From: Peromyscus leucopus
Taxonomy: Eukaryota > Chordata > Mammalia > Rodentia > Cricetidae
Reading direction: 5' to 3'
Assembly: GCF_004664715.2 (NCBI RefSeq)
Contig: NC_051075.1
Span: 29,904,504 to 29,968,503, forward strand
DNA length: 64,000 nucleotides
Shown here: one piece after another, positions 1 to 11,645 of the stretch
How the letters are laid out: every line of letters begins with the position of its first letter
How positions within the stretch are numbered: the stretch's first letter is position 1
Translations under genes and position numbers: made by a program
Notes under the pieces: generated by a model
The model's database searches: none
Told to the model about the DNA's origin: nothing
The model's input: only the letters and a program-made list of their open reading frames with translations

Positions 1-2510
1 GAATAATAATTCATCTAGTTCTTGTTTATCTTTGTTTAGAAACCTATGATGTCCAATCACTCCAACATCCCTTACTCTCCATAATTTGGCCTATTATGGG
101 TCTCTCAACTAACCAATACCTGCTTTAGTAACAAGCTTTTCTATTGAAGGTGGAAGCAGCACTAATGCCTGAGTATAAACATGAGTATTTAGAAGGCTGT
201 GACCACTTAAATGAATAAAAGTAGTACATTCTTCCCTAGGGTTCCCAGCAATGTGTATTAGTCTGGTTTACAGAATCAGACATGAGTCCTGTTCTGTAGT
301 ACAAGCCTCAAATTCGATCAGAAAGTTGTTGGTTATATAATAACCAGTTATGCCACTGTTTCTCTATATACAGAACATATCTTAACTAGAACATCATTAT
401 TGTAGTTCAAAGGATTCACAGCTAGATAATAATGTTCATGACTTTCCTATCCAACCCCAACAGTCTATACAGCACTTTGTAAAGAGATGAAGAAAAGGAA
501 TAAAGTCTAAAGCAAAACAAAATTAAAACGAAACAACAGCAACGAAAAATAAATAGCTTATGCGACCAAGTGGAGTGTGAGTAGCTTAGTGTAACAACAT
601 AGTAACAGGGTAGATGTGGAAATGAAGTCAACAAACTAAGGGGAAGCAAGGTTAGATCTATGCAAATTATTAGGGTGGCAGAGATCTGTAGAAGCAGGGT
701 GCAGGAGAATGAGAACCAAGTGCAAGTATTTAAGATAATTCCTTGTTTATTTCATCCAAAATGTGAGATACACATTGTGCTTTACCATAGTTATAAGTGA
801 TTTAACATGATCTGGAATGGAAGAGGAAGGTCTTCTCTCTGACTCATGAGTTCTGTAAGTGGAGTTGTGGCCCAGTACTGCCTGTCACCAACTCAGCAAA
901 AGATAGCAAAGCTATACTCTCCATGTCAGGCATTTCTTTTTTTCTTCACATTCTCCCTTTGCTATGATCACATAGGGATTGCCAAATCTACCCATGAGTG
1001 ACAGAATACAACAATTGCTTAGAATCTGTCTGTCTTTATAAATTCCTGAGAAATACATGTTTTCTTTTGCATGTTACTAAGTTGTTTTGATCACATGACA
1101 CTTTGCAGCTCCTATATAAGTTGTGAACCATGCTCTGTTTTACTTATGCTTTATTTTCATGCAATTCTGATTTCCTTCCTGAGTGACAGGATTATGACTC
1201 TTTTAGTCAATATATCATATTCAGACTGGCTAAATTAATACTAAAATAATCTATAAATCTGAAAAATATATTAGTGTACCTGATTTCATTGAGTGTATTT
1301 CCTTGTTATTTCATTTGAATTGGCAAATGATGTTTCATATTATTTGCCCTTTCACAGAACCTATTTCATTTATACAACAAAGGTGTATATTGGATGAATG
1401 AGATACAGACTCTGATATAAAGATCAAAACTAAGGAAGGAGTCATATTCAGAATCCTGGTGTCGAACAAATAATATGATACTAACTCTATTACAAATAAA
1501 TATAAATGAACATTTAGGCAGAAAGTACTAATAAAACACTCCAAAATACTTTCACAGGGAACACAGCACTGGGTTGATCCTAGAAAAAGTAATATAGGTC
1601 ATGCAAAATGTAACAGTACATACAAAGGAATCAGCATGCATCAAACCACTTGTAGGTGAATGAAAATTTTTCATAAAAGCATTAATAGGTTAACAATTTC
1701 TGGGCTTTTGGAAACCTACAATAGTCATATAAATAATAATTTCAGGAAATATTTCTCTCTGTCTCTCTGTCTCTTAGTCTCTTTGTCTCTGTCTCTCTCT
1801 TCTCTCTATTTATCTAGCTCTCCTCTGCTGCCCCAATACAACACTTACATTGTTCACTGACTAAAGCTTTTATTCTGTGTCTTAATGGCCCCTATTCCTT
1901 ACAACTGTGACTGTGACCCTCTGGCCTACATGGATGAGTGCTGGAGTAATATGAATCACTCTGGGTCTAGGAACACCTGACAAATCACTTTGCAACAGTT
2001 TACTTCTACAAAATAGAAGATTGGTGTTTTTCCCCCTCCAGTTTAGAATATAAAGATATTTTCCTAAAATAAATGTATTCTACTTATGCCTCAAAAAGGA
2101 GAAAAAGGTAATGTATCCTTTAACAAGTATGTTCACAACAAGCAGTGACCTCATTGCCCAGGAAATGCCAGGAAGATACCTTTGATTATATAATAAAGAA
2201 ATGACTTTGTCAAAAGTGTTTTTCTGTAAGCCAGTGTTGCGACTGTATAATTTATTAACAATTCTATAAAATTAATTCTTTTCATCAATTTACTAATGTC
2301 TACTCAAATTTTGTCTTCATTTTCCTCATTGCTTTCTTTTAACTATAACATTTTCTTTATTCAATAAAATTTGTATATGTGTATCTATAATTCCCATATT
2401 ACATTATGTACACAAATGACTATTCTTTGCTTCTTTGTAAGCTCTCCAACATTATCTCATTTTTTATCATTTCATTCTGATGAAATTCTTTCCCTGGTGA
2501 TAATGGGAGT
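1..2510. other. No gene or clear repeat recognised
   Basis: AT-rich, low-CpG sequence with only short chance reading frames on both strands. Apart from a pyrimidine simple repeat near 1752 I recognise nothing in it. It may be unique intergenic or intronic DNA, or very old repeat. Confidence 0.5.
1752..1808. repeat. Imperfect (TCTC)n simple repeat
   Basis: Alternating TCTC/TGTC units with a few interruptions. The repeat accounts for the run of Ser/Leu codons seen in the short plus-strand frame across it. Confidence 0.85.
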
Positions 2511-3345
2511 CATGGACATCACCCCAGACCCTGGATGCTGCAGGACTATGGATGCAGACACAGCCTTAGGCAGCAGGTGGGGCCTGGACAACACCATGGT
2601 CTTGGTTGACAGCACAGAGCAATCAGATCAGCATGGCCCTGGTGGTACTTGTGTGGCCACAGGTTGCGGCCTATACCTCAGGCATCTTTGGTGGCAACAT
2701 GGGCCACAGATATCAATATATATCTCAGCTGTGGTAGAACCATGGACCCTAACATGGTCCTTGGAAGCATCCTAGGCTCAAATGTCACCATTATCCCAAG
2801 TGACAATACAGGCCACTGGGATCAGCATGGCCCTGTGGCAGCATGGCTCTCATATACCAACATGACCCAGGTGGGGGCCCAAACTACAGGCCTCTTCATG
2901 GCCTTAAGTAGTGAAAGGAGCCACAGACATCAAAAAGGTAACCCTAGGCTGTTCAGGGCCTTGGCCCAAAACTTGGCCCTTGTCAACAGCCCAGGCCCAG
3001 AAGCCAGGACATATCCTTGAACTTAGCTGGCTAGTTTTCCATTCATGCCAGCCTGTTCCTTACCACCCTCACCTCTTCAAAACTGTCCCTATCCTCAGTC
3101 CATAAACCATTCTGCCCCTCTCTCTCCTCCATTTCCCCACCCTGTACTCATGTACCTACCCGAGCTGCAAGGCATGGCAAGGAACTGTTGCTTTTCTTCT
3201 CCTGTATGCCTGGGCCTGGAAACCATGGGTGGTGCTTGGTATGATGGTACCAGTCAGAGATGCTAGGCAGGCTCCTGGTTGATTGTGCCCTCCTCCCACC
3301 AAGGCGCCTGATGGGGAACTATCTCTGTGCTCTACCTATTCAGAC
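2511..3345. repeat. GC-rich degenerate repeat block
   Basis: Composition changes abruptly to GC-rich, with many variants of CAGCATGGCCC, GGACATCA and CAGGCCAC words. One 15-bp word, GATCAGCATGGCCCT, recurs exactly at 2626 and 2820. I infer an old rodent interspersed repeat built from degenerate units of about 70 bp, possibly the UTR of an old L1 (antisense L1 ORF1 follows from 3420). Overlapping short frames of 60-134 codons follow from the composition and are not called as genes. Confidence 0.5.
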
Positions 3346-3419
3346 CTAGAAAGTGCTGAACAACTTATCTTCTTTAACAACTGTCTTAGCCTTGTTTATT
3401 TTATTCACCTGTAGCCACT

Positions 3420-4095
3420 TTTGTATGCTTTTTCTTTCTCTTTATTCTAAAGTACTTGTTCTTGTGTCCTCAGTAACACTGGTGTGATGGCCATAAATTA
3501 TTTTAACCTGACAGTTTTTTAGGACGTTTTTACTTTCCCCTTAAATTATGATAGTTTGGATGTATCTTTTGAGCTGAGTTGACATTTGCTGTCTTTCAGG
3601 AATTGTAGTACATCTTTCCAGGTATGACTGGAAGTTTTCCAGGAGAAGTCAGCAATTATTCTCATGTGCCTGCTTTTATGTGACTCAGTCCTTCTCTCTA
3701 ACAGCTTTCAACACACTTTCTTTGTCCTTGGATGAGTCTCCTGTGTATGAATGTGAAACTGTTTCCTTAGATTTGGAAATGTTACTTCTATGGTTTTCAT
3801 CAAAATAGTTCCTATTGCTTTAACAATAAATTCTTCTATTTTTTTTATTGTGCACAAAGGTACCCTTTCCATGGTGTCCCAAATATTTTATATGTTTTAT
3901 TCACTTACTTGAAAATATAACAGATGCCTAAACTTGATGAAATGATTCATTCTTTGATAATCCCTTCAAACCTCGAAATTCTATCCTCCAAATAGACGAT
4001 TTTACTGGTGAGGCATTTCATTGAACAACTAAATGCATTATCATCCAGTCTGGCTTTTCTTCAATGTTTCTATGTCTTTATTTAATTCTATTTTT
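3420..4095 (-). mobile_element. Old antisense L1 fragment, ORF1 region
   Basis: Read on the minus strand, the segment near 3890-3860 resembles the L1 ORF1 'dispatch' region (GGTGTCCC... on the plus strand). Further on it resembles the ORF1 C-terminal coding stretch: an AGAGAGAAGG...GTCACAT word followed by GCTGACTTCTC. Many stops and indels make it an inactive, ancient copy. Confidence 0.65.
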
Positions 4096-4099
4096 GTTG

Positions 4100-4411
4100 T
4101 GCAATAATCTTTTAGTACACTGTGAAAATATGTCACTCTGATTGGTTTAATGAAAAGCTAAATGGTCAATAGATAGATAGGCTTTTCAGGATACTGGAAA
4201 GAAAAAGGACGGAATTGACAGCCAGATGGAGAAGAAGCAAGACATGCACAAGGACAGGTAAATGCCATGAGTCGCAAAGATGAATAAAAATTGGTTAGTT
4301 TAAGTTATCAGAGCTAGTTATAAACAAGCCCAAGCTATTGACCAAGCTCTCATAATTAATAAGAACTCTCCCTGTGGTTATTTGGGAGATGACAGAAAAA
4401 GTCTGACTACA
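4100..4411 (+). mobile_element. LTR, ERVK-like (family A), slightly 5'-truncated
   Basis: It shares ordered motifs with the other family-A LTRs here (10781, 22459, 40495 and the antisense copies): GTACACTGTGAA, CTCTGATTGGTT, AAGTTATnAGAGCTAG, a TAATTAATA stretch, and a terminal CTACA. The normal TG start has been lost or has diverged. A primer-binding-site-like sequence follows two bases after the end, so this LTR is followed by internal retroviral sequence and is not a solo LTR. Confidence 0.7.
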
Positions 4412-4413
4412 AA

Positions 4414-4431
4414 TGACACCCAACATTGGGC
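4414..4431 (+). other. Decayed retroviral primer-binding site (tRNA-Lys1,2 type)
   Basis: TGACACCCAACATTGGGC matches the tRNA-Lys1,2-type site TGGCGCCCAACGTGGGGC at 14 of 18 positions, and three of the four changes are G to A. It lies two bases after the LTR end, where a betaretrovirus-like (ERVK) primer site is expected. Confidence 0.7.
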
Positions 4432-4686
4432 CATGTATATCCAGATACGACCCGAGGAAACTTTAAAAAGACACCAAACACACAAAAATGGAGTCAAACT
4501 TGGCTTCCTAGTCTCCTGTCTCATGCTGGCTATGATACAGAGACACATCTCCCAGCAGCTGCCTGCATGCTTGAGCTGCCACTGTGCCATGAACTAAGCC
4601 CCATGGCGGTTTAAGGTTCTGCTCCAGCAGAAAGGAAAGGTTACAGGTATGCAATAAAGCGGAGTCAAATGGAAAAAAAAAAAAAA
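4432..4686 (+). mobile_element. ERV leader fragment ending in AATAAA plus poly(A)
   Basis: About 240 bp of internal sequence follows the primer site. It then shows AATAAA at 4653-4658 and a 14-base A run at 4673-4686, the spacing expected of a polyadenylated transcript end. No gag frame is present. It may be the 3' end of a retroposed LTR-leader transcript, or a chance A-rich deletion junction. Confidence 0.45.
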
Positions 4687-4869
4687 CTCTAAACAGATTA
4701 CAGTGTGTTTAGAAATGTCTATGCTTAAGAAAAAATAAAAAAAAAATCAAATGTATACACAGTCTAGAAAAATAGTACTTATTTTTTTTAAAGAACGAGT
4801 AAATTAATAAAATAAAGCCATATAAGCATGGAAAATACACAGGGACTCTGTGTTAACTTTGAATTTTTA

Positions 4870-6690
4870 CTTGAAAAATGTTTTATTCATTTTGCATATC
4901 AATCACAGATCCTACTCTCATTCCTCCTCCTGCTTCCCCCACTCCCCAGCCTCCATGCAGCCCACCCATCCCCCATCCCCCATCCCCTACTCTAAAAGGA
5001 AAAGGCCTCCAATAGGGAGTCAGTAAAGCCTAATACATTCAGTTGAGGCAGGAGCAAGGCCTTCCCCACTGCTTCAAGAGTGAGCAGGGCATGCAACCAC
5101 AGATAATGGGCTTCAGAATGCCAGCTCATATACAAGGGATAGATCCTGATTCCACTGCCAGTGGCCCCTCAAACAGACCAAGCTACACAACTGTCTTCTA
5201 CATGCAGCCTACATGGGCCTACATGTAGGTCCCATGCAGGTTCCATAGCTATTGTTCTAAAGTTCCTGATTCCCTACAAACTTTGTTCAGTTGTCCCTAT
5301 AGATTTCCCATCATGATTTTGACACCCCTGCTTGCTCATTTAATCCCACTTCCCCCTCTTCAACTAGACTCCTGGACCTCAGCCTGGTGCTTCATTGTGA
5401 ATCTCTGCATCTGCTTCCATCAGTTATTCGATGAAGGCTCTATGATGACAGTTAGGGTACTCATCATTCTGATTACCTGAGTTAGCCAGCTCAGGCACCC
5501 TTTCCACCATTGCTAGTAGTCTAATCTGGGGTCATTCTTGTAGATTCCTAGGAATTTCTCTAGCCCCAGGTTTCTCCCTTTCCCCCAAATGTCATAATAC
5601 ATATCATGATATCTCTTTCATTGCTCTCCCACTCTTTCCCTGTTCCAGCTTGACCATCCCATTCCTTTATGTTCTTATCCCCTATCCCCTACCCTTTATT
5701 GCCCCCCACCCCATTTATTCATGGAGATCTCATCTATTTCTCCTTTGCAGGGTAGTCCATACAGCCCTCTTAGGGTTCTCCTTGTTAGCTAGCTTCTCTG
5801 GAGTTGTGGGTTGTAGTCTGATTATCCTTTGCTTTACATCTAGTATCCACTTATGAGTGAGTACATACTATGTTTGTATTTCTTAGTCTGGGTTACGTCA
5901 CTCAGGATGACATTTTGTTGATCCATCCATTTGCCTGCAAATTTCATGATGACATTGTTTTTACAGCTGAGTAGTACTCCATTGTGTATATGTGCCACAT
6001 TTTGTTTATCCATTCTTTGGTTGAGGGGTACCTAGGTTGCTTCCAAGTTCTGGCTATTACAAATAATGCTGCTATGAACATAGTTGAGCATGTGTCCTAG
6101 TGGTATGATTGAGCATTCCTTGGGTATATGCCCAAGAATGATATAATTGGGTCTTGAGGTAGATTGATTCCCAATTTTCTGAGAAGTCCCCATACTGATT
6201 TCCAGAGTGACTGTACAAGTTTGCACTCCCACCAACAGTGGAGAAGTGTCCTTCTTGCTCCACATCCTCTCCAATATAAGCTGTTATCAGTGTGTTTGAT
6301 CTTAGCCATTCTGACAGGTGTAAGATAGTATCTCAGAGTCATTTCCATTTGCATTTCCCTGATGACTAAAGATGTTGAGCAATTCCCTAAATGTCTTTTG
6401 GCCATATAAGATTCTGCTGTTGTGAATTCTATTTAGTTCTGTAGGCTATTTTTTTTTTTAAATTGGATTGTTTGGTATTTTGATGTCTAGTTTCTTGAGT
6501 CTTTATATATTTTGGAGATCAGCCCTCTGTCAGATGTGGAGTTGGTGAAGATCTTTTCCAATTCTGTAAGTTGTCATTTGTCTTATTTAGTATATCCTTT
6601 GCCTTACAGAAGCTTCTCAGTTTCAGGAGATCCCATTTATTAATTGTTGCTCTCAGTGTCTATGTTACTGGTACTAAGAAATGGTCTCCT
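4870..6690 (-). mobile_element. L1 3' portion (3' UTR and ORF2 C-terminus), antisense
   Basis: The T-rich left edge and CCACAGATCC...TCCTCC tract are the antisense of the cricetid L1 3' UTR. From about 5880 the minus strand encodes ORF2 C-terminal sequence, with recognisable antisense words such as CTCAGGATGA, CACTCCCACCAACAGTGG and CTTGGGTATATGCCCAAGA. It abuts the sense-oriented 5' half of an L1 at about 6690. The simplest reading is a single L1 whose 5' part was inverted during insertion, with about 1.4 kb of central ORF2 missing. Confidence 0.85.
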
Positions 6691-7160
6691 GGAGACAGAG
6701 TCTGCCAGTGCCAATTGAACTGAGACCCGCTGAGACTGCAACTACTCCCTAAGACAGAGTCCACCAGCACTGATTGCACTAAGAGATGAGTCTTTGTTCT
6801 CAAATCTGAGCACCCAAGTGTCTAGACTTTGGGCCCAAGGGCACAAACCTGTTTCCCCATACCACCACCCATTGCAATCCCAGATTCAGGCCAACAGGCA
6901 AGTCTCTTGCAGGAAGGAAGGCTCAACTACCACCATCCTCTACCACACCCTGCAACCTACAAGTCCCATTTCACTCCACCCCCCAAACTCACCCACCTTC
7001 TGAGACCACAGCTGTTCCCTGAGACACAGAGTCCCTCATCACTGTCTGGACCAAAGAGCCCTGATTAGACCAAGAGCTCCCAATGGACCAAGAATATTAA
7101 TCAGACCAAGACAGGCTCCCTCAGACAGAGACACCACTTGCACCAAGTGGAAGAAGAGAT
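6691..7160 (+). promoter_or_regulatory. L1 5' UTR (internal promoter region)
   Basis: GC-richer sequence with repeated GAGACAGAGTC / CTGAGACC / GGACCAAGAG words precedes ORF1, as in the 5' UTR of rodent L1s, where the internal promoter lies. It is joined on its left to antisense ORF2, so any transcript would run rightwards into ORF1 and ORF2 remnants. Exact monomers cannot be defined from one copy. Confidence 0.65.
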
Positions 7161-8455
7161 GGTTATATGCCAATGCAAAAATACAGTCAGCAATATAAAA
7201 ACCAATATGACACTACCAGAACCTAGTTGTTCTATGTCAGGAGACCTGAACATCCCAATGCTGAAGAAGCAGAAGAAATCGACCTTAAAAATGACTTTAA
7301 AAAGATGATACAGGTCTTTAAATAGGAAATGAAAAATTCCCTTAAAGAAATCGAGGAAAAGACAAACAAAAAAAATTGGAAGAAATCAATAAATCCCTTA
7401 AAGAGAGCTAAGAAAATCAAGAAAAAGCAATTAAATAGGTAAAAGAAACAGTTCAAGATTTGAAAACTGAAATAGAAACAATAAAGAAGGCACAAACTTA
7501 GGGAATGCTAGAAATGGGAAATCTGAGTAAATGAACAGGAACTATGGATACGTGCATAATCAACAGAATGCAAGAGATAGAAGAGAGAATTTCTGGCATT
7601 GAAGATATAATAGAGGAAATATATTTTTCAGTAAAATAAAACACTAAAGTCAACAAAGTCATAACACAAAATGTCCAGGAAATCTGAGACATCATGAAAA
7701 GACCAAACCTAAGAATAATAAGGATAGAAGAAGGAGAAGAATACCAGCTCAAAGGCAGAGAAAATATATTCAACAAAAACAGAGAAGAAGCTGGGCGGTG
7801 GTGGCACATGCCTTTAATCCCAGCACTCGGGAGGCAGAGCCAGATGGATCTCTGTGAGTTCGAGGCCAGCCTGGTCTACAAAGTGAGTTCCAGGAAAGGC
7901 ACAAAGCTACACAGAGAAACCCTGTCTTGAAAAACAAACAAACAAAAAAACAAACAAACAAACAAAACAAACAAACAAACAAACAAAAACAGAGAAAATT
8001 TTCCCAACCTAAAGAAGGAAATACTTATGAAGATACAAGAAGCTTACTGAATACCAAATAGACTTGTTCCAAAAAACGTCCCCTCACCAAATAATAATCA
8101 AACCACTAAACATACAGAATAAAGAAAAATTATCAAGAGATGCAAAGGAAAAAGGTCAAGTAACATATAATGGAAGACCCATCAGAATAACACCCGACTT
8201 CTCAATGGAGACTCTGAAAGCCAGAAGGTCCTGGACAGATGTTATGCAGACACTGAGAGATATGGATGCCAACCCAGACTATTATATCCAGAAAAACTTT
8301 CTATTGCCATAGATGGAGTAAACAAAATATTCCATGATAAAAGCATATTTAAACAATACCTATCCACAAATTCAACCTTACAGAAAGCACTAGAAAGAAA
8401 AATCCAACCCAAGGAAGTTAGACACACCCATGAAAACACAGAAAATAGATAATCC
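7161..8455 (+). pseudogene. L1 ORF1 pseudogene (Lx-like), interrupted by B1
   Basis: ORF1 encodes the L1 RNA-binding chaperone: coiled coil, RRM and C-terminal domain. Here the frame can be followed through EEAEEIDLKNDFKKMIQ, then a coiled-coil stretch with QEIEERISGIEDIIEEI, then LRIIRIEEGEEYQLKG. After the B1 insertion it resumes with the C-terminal DVMQTLRDMDANP region. An in-frame TAG near 7321, further stops and frameshifts, and the B1 at 7787 make it non-functional. It sits between the L1 5' UTR and ORF2, in the normal order. Confidence 0.85.
7787..7982 (+). mobile_element. B1 SINE inserted in L1 ORF1
   Basis: B1 body starts GCTGGGCGGTGGTGGC and runs through TTTAATCCCAGCACTC to CACAGAGAAACCCTGTC, ending in a long (CAAA)n tail. 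A 14-bp target-site duplication, ACAAAAACAGAGAA, lies at 7773-7786 and 7983-7996. The insertion is therefore younger than the L1. Confidence 0.95.
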
Positions 8456-8508
8456 CACACCAACAAATATTAAAGAAGGAAAACATACAATACTACCACC
8501 AAAAAAAT

Positions 8509-9619
8509 AACAGGAATTAACAATCACTGGTCATTAATATCCATTAATATCAATGGTCTCCACATACCTATAAAAAGACAAAGACTAACAGAATGGATAT
8601 GAAAACAGGATCAATCCTTCTGCTGCATATAAGAAATACACTTTAGCTTCAAAGACAGACACTACCTCGGAGTAAAAGGGCAGGAAAAGACTTTATAGTC
8701 AAATGGACTTAAGAAGTAATCTGATAAAATAGACGTCAAACTAAAGTCAATCAAAAGAGATTTGGAAGGACACTACATATTTAACACAGGGAAAATCCAC
8801 AAACATGAAGTCTCAATTCTGAACATTTATGCCCCAAATACAAGGGCATTGTAAAAGAAACGTTACAGAAGCCTAAATTGAGCATCAAACCCTATTAATG
8901 GGAGACTTCAGCACCTCACTCTCACCAATGGACAGGTCTGCCAGACAGAAACTGAACAGAGAAATAAGGAAATAACAGATATTATGACTCAAATGAACTT
9001 AATAGATATCTATAGAACATTCCACCCTAACACAAAAGAATATACCTTCTTCTCAGCACCCCATGAAACCTTCTCTAAAATTGACCACATGCTTGGTCAC
9101 AAAGCAAATCTCAACAGATACAAAAAAAAATTGGAATATCCTCCTGTATTTTATCAGACCACCATGTCTTAAAGTTAGATATCAACAATAACAAGAATTA
9201 CACAAAGCCTGCAATCTCATGGAAACTGAATATTGCCAACTGACTCACCAATGGGTCAAGGAAGAAATAAAGAAAGAAATTAAAGATTTTCTAGAATTCA
9301 ATAAAAACAAATGTACAACATACCCAAACTTATAGGACACTATGAAAGCAGTGCTAAGAGGAAAATTCATAGCACTAAATGACCACATAAGAAGATAAAG
9401 AAATCTCACACTAGTGACTTAACAGCACATCTGAAAGCTCAGAACAAAATGAAATAAACTCACCCATGAGGAATATACAGCAGGAAATCATCAAATTGAG
9501 GACTGGAATCAATAAAATAGAAACAAAGAAAACAATATGAAGAATCAATGAAACAAGAGTAGGTTCTTTGAGAAAATCAACAGGATAGACAAGCCCTTAT
9601 CCAAATTAACTAAAAGGCA

Positions 9620-9685
<66 letters not shown>

Positions 9686-10357
9686 AACATCCAAATTAAC
9701 AAAATCAGAAATAAAAAGTGAGACACAACAACAGACAATGAGAAAATCCAGAGAATCATAGGTCATACGAGAATCATAGGTCATACTTCAAAAACCTGTA
9801 CTCCATAAAATTGAAAATCTAAAAAAAATGGACAATTTTCTGGATAGGTACCATATACCAAAGTTAAATCAAGACCAGATAAACAATTTAAATAGATCAG
9901 TAACCCCTAAGGAAAAGAAATAGTTGTTAAAAGTTTCTCAAACAAACAAACAAACAAATAAACAAAATCAGGACCAGATGGTTTCAGCTCAGAATTCTAC
10001 TAGATTTTCAAAGAAGAGCTAATATCAATACTCTTCAAATTGTCCCACACAATAGAAACAGAAGTAACATTACCAAACTCTTTTTATGAGGCTACAGTTA
10101 CCCTGATACCCAAATCACACAAAGATGCAACAAAAAAAGAGAATTATAGATCAATCTGTCTCATAAACATTGATGCAAAGATACTCAATAAAATATTGGC
10201 AAACCAAATCCAAGAACACATAAAAAAAATTATCCACCATGACCAAGTAGGCTGCATCCAAGAAATGCAAGGTTGGTTCAACATATGAAAAATCTGTCAA
10301 TGTAACACACCATATAAACAAACTGAAAGAAAAAAAATACATGATCATCTCATTAGA
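8509..10357 (+). pseudogene. L1 ORF2 pseudogene, N-terminal half (endonuclease to start of RT)
   Basis: ORF2 encodes the L1 endonuclease and reverse transcriptase. The start TGINNHWSLI is visible near 8509. Endonuclease-region signatures include MGDFSTSLSPMD near 8905 and YTFFSAPHETFSKIDH at about 9041-9090. The linker and early RT region, [18 protein letters not shown], lies around 10104-10158. A GA microsatellite interrupts it at 9618, and stops and frameshifts are frequent. L1 similarity ends at CATTAGA, position 10357, inside the RT domain. The missing C-terminal half lies antisense at 4870-6690. Confidence 0.9.
9618..9684. repeat. (GA)n microsatellite inside L1 ORF2
   Basis: Pure and near-pure GA units flanked on both sides by ordinary ORF2 sequence (CCAAATTAACTAAAAGGC on the left, AACATCCAAATTAAC on the right). 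Related L1s, from memory, have only a short GAGAGAGA at this point, so this is an in-place expansion. Confidence 0.95.
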
Positions 10358-10780
10358 GTGATGATAGCACAAAACAGCAAGTTCATAAGTATTAATTAAT
10401 TTTCACAGTAAAGGGACATCAAAGTACTGTGTACTATTGAGTTGAGTTGATCTATTAAATAGAAAGAAGAAATAAATCCCAGTGGGAATAATAATTAATA
10501 TTATGTTGCTAAGCAAGAAATAAAGGAAGGATGATATATGTAGAAGAAGTAATAGAAGTGAAAAAAAACAAAGAAAGGGAAACAAAATGGGGATTGATTA
10601 TGTATAGACAAAAAAGGGGGGAGGAACAACACTGTGCACCAAAACATGGTGAACAGTCCCATCTCTCAGGGAGTTGAGTCACACAGACAGCAAACTATGG
10701 CAGCCTGTGTTCTTTAGAAGATTTTATGGACTTGGAAGAATCAAACAGGAACTAAACTATATCATGGGATAATCTTTTTA
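10358..10780. other. No feature recognised
   Basis: A-rich sequence between the L1 ORF2 break and the next LTR. No coding frame or repeat family is recognised. Confidence 0.4.
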
Positions 10781-11122
10781 TGCTGTATGAAGATGTGTCT
10801 CTGCCAAGGCACCTTCTGATTGGTTTATAGACCTGAATAGCCAATAGCTAGGCAATTGAGCACAGGCAGAATTTCCAGGAAGAGATAGAAACTCTGGGGG
10901 AAAAAAAAGGAGGCAGGATTTGCCACATGAAGGAAATGGGACCTACTATACTGAGGAGAGGTAATGAGCTATGTGGTGGAAAGTAGATTAATATAAATGT
11001 GTTAATTTAAGTCTTAAGAGCTAGTTGGGTACAAGCCTAAGCTAAGGTTATGATTTCATAATTAATAAAATGTGTCTGTGTCATTATTTGGTAGCTGGCT
11101 GTCCAAAGAAAATCAGACTACA
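10781..11122 (+). mobile_element. Solo LTR, ERVK-like (family A variant)
   Basis: Starts TG and ends CTACA. It contains the family motifs TTCTGATTGGTTTA, CCAATAGCTAGGCA, AAGAGCTAGTT and ATAATTAATAAAATGTGTC (probable poly(A) signal in the R region). No exact flanking duplication is visible, which suggests age. At about 340 bp it is shorter than the copies at 22459 and 40495. Confidence 0.75.
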
Positions 11123-11464
11123 GTACTAGATGACTCTTCCTAAAGAAATATCGCACACAGTATCAGCAGGTCTGCAGGTACTATGAAAACTGCCTAGTGG
11201 GAAAGTAATTATAGTCTTACCAGGTATGATATCTGCAAATATGAGAGGATGTGAAGAGCATGCAAGAGAATTAGAAGGGGGAAGGGGTGCAGTGGAAGTG
11301 ATATAAATACAGCATTATTATACAAAATACTCAAAAAGTTACAAACTGAATTAAGGAACTCTATGTTCTGATTGACCCCTTATAAAATTTTCAATTCATA
11401 GAGTTATTTATAAAGCAAAACATAATTGAAAAAATACATGAATAGGCAGTGACATGTTTTACTT
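11123..11464. other. No gene; possible trace of an L1 3' end
   Basis: A GGGGGAAGGGGTGCAGTGG stretch near 11275 followed by AT-rich sequence resembles the end of an old rodent L1 3' UTR, but is too short and diverged to call firmly. Confidence 0.3.
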
Positions 11465-11645
11465 TTAAGAATAGGTATTGTCTTACTAGGCTTTCTGTTG
11501 CCGTGATGAAACACTATGACTCAAAGCATCTTCTGAAGGGAAGAGTTTATTTGGCTTACATGTATAGTCCATCATGAAGGAAAGCTAGGGCAAGAACTCA
11601 AAAAAAAAAAAAAAAAAAAGAATATGGACACGGAAATTGAAGCAG

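Noticed and set aside
2371..3266. Cluster of overlapping plus-strand frames (134, 123, 64 and 73 codons)
   Set aside because: They come from the GC-rich degenerate repeat, which has few stop codons in any frame, and they overlap one another in different frames.
4378..4614. Three overlapping 62-71 codon frames as a possible small gene
   Set aside because: They lie across the LTR end, primer-binding site and leader of an ERV fragment; no gag motif is present.
7770..7982. Antisense Cys/Phe-rich frame
   Set aside because: Reading of the B1 element and its (CAAA)n tail.
7930..7982. Short regularly spaced repeats resembling a CRISPR-like array
   Set aside because: This is the (CAAA)n tail of a B1; there are no spacers and the host is a mammal.
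9545..9784. Ser/Leu-rich antisense frame (also 17499-17723)
   Set aside because: Translation of GA microsatellites on the opposite strand.
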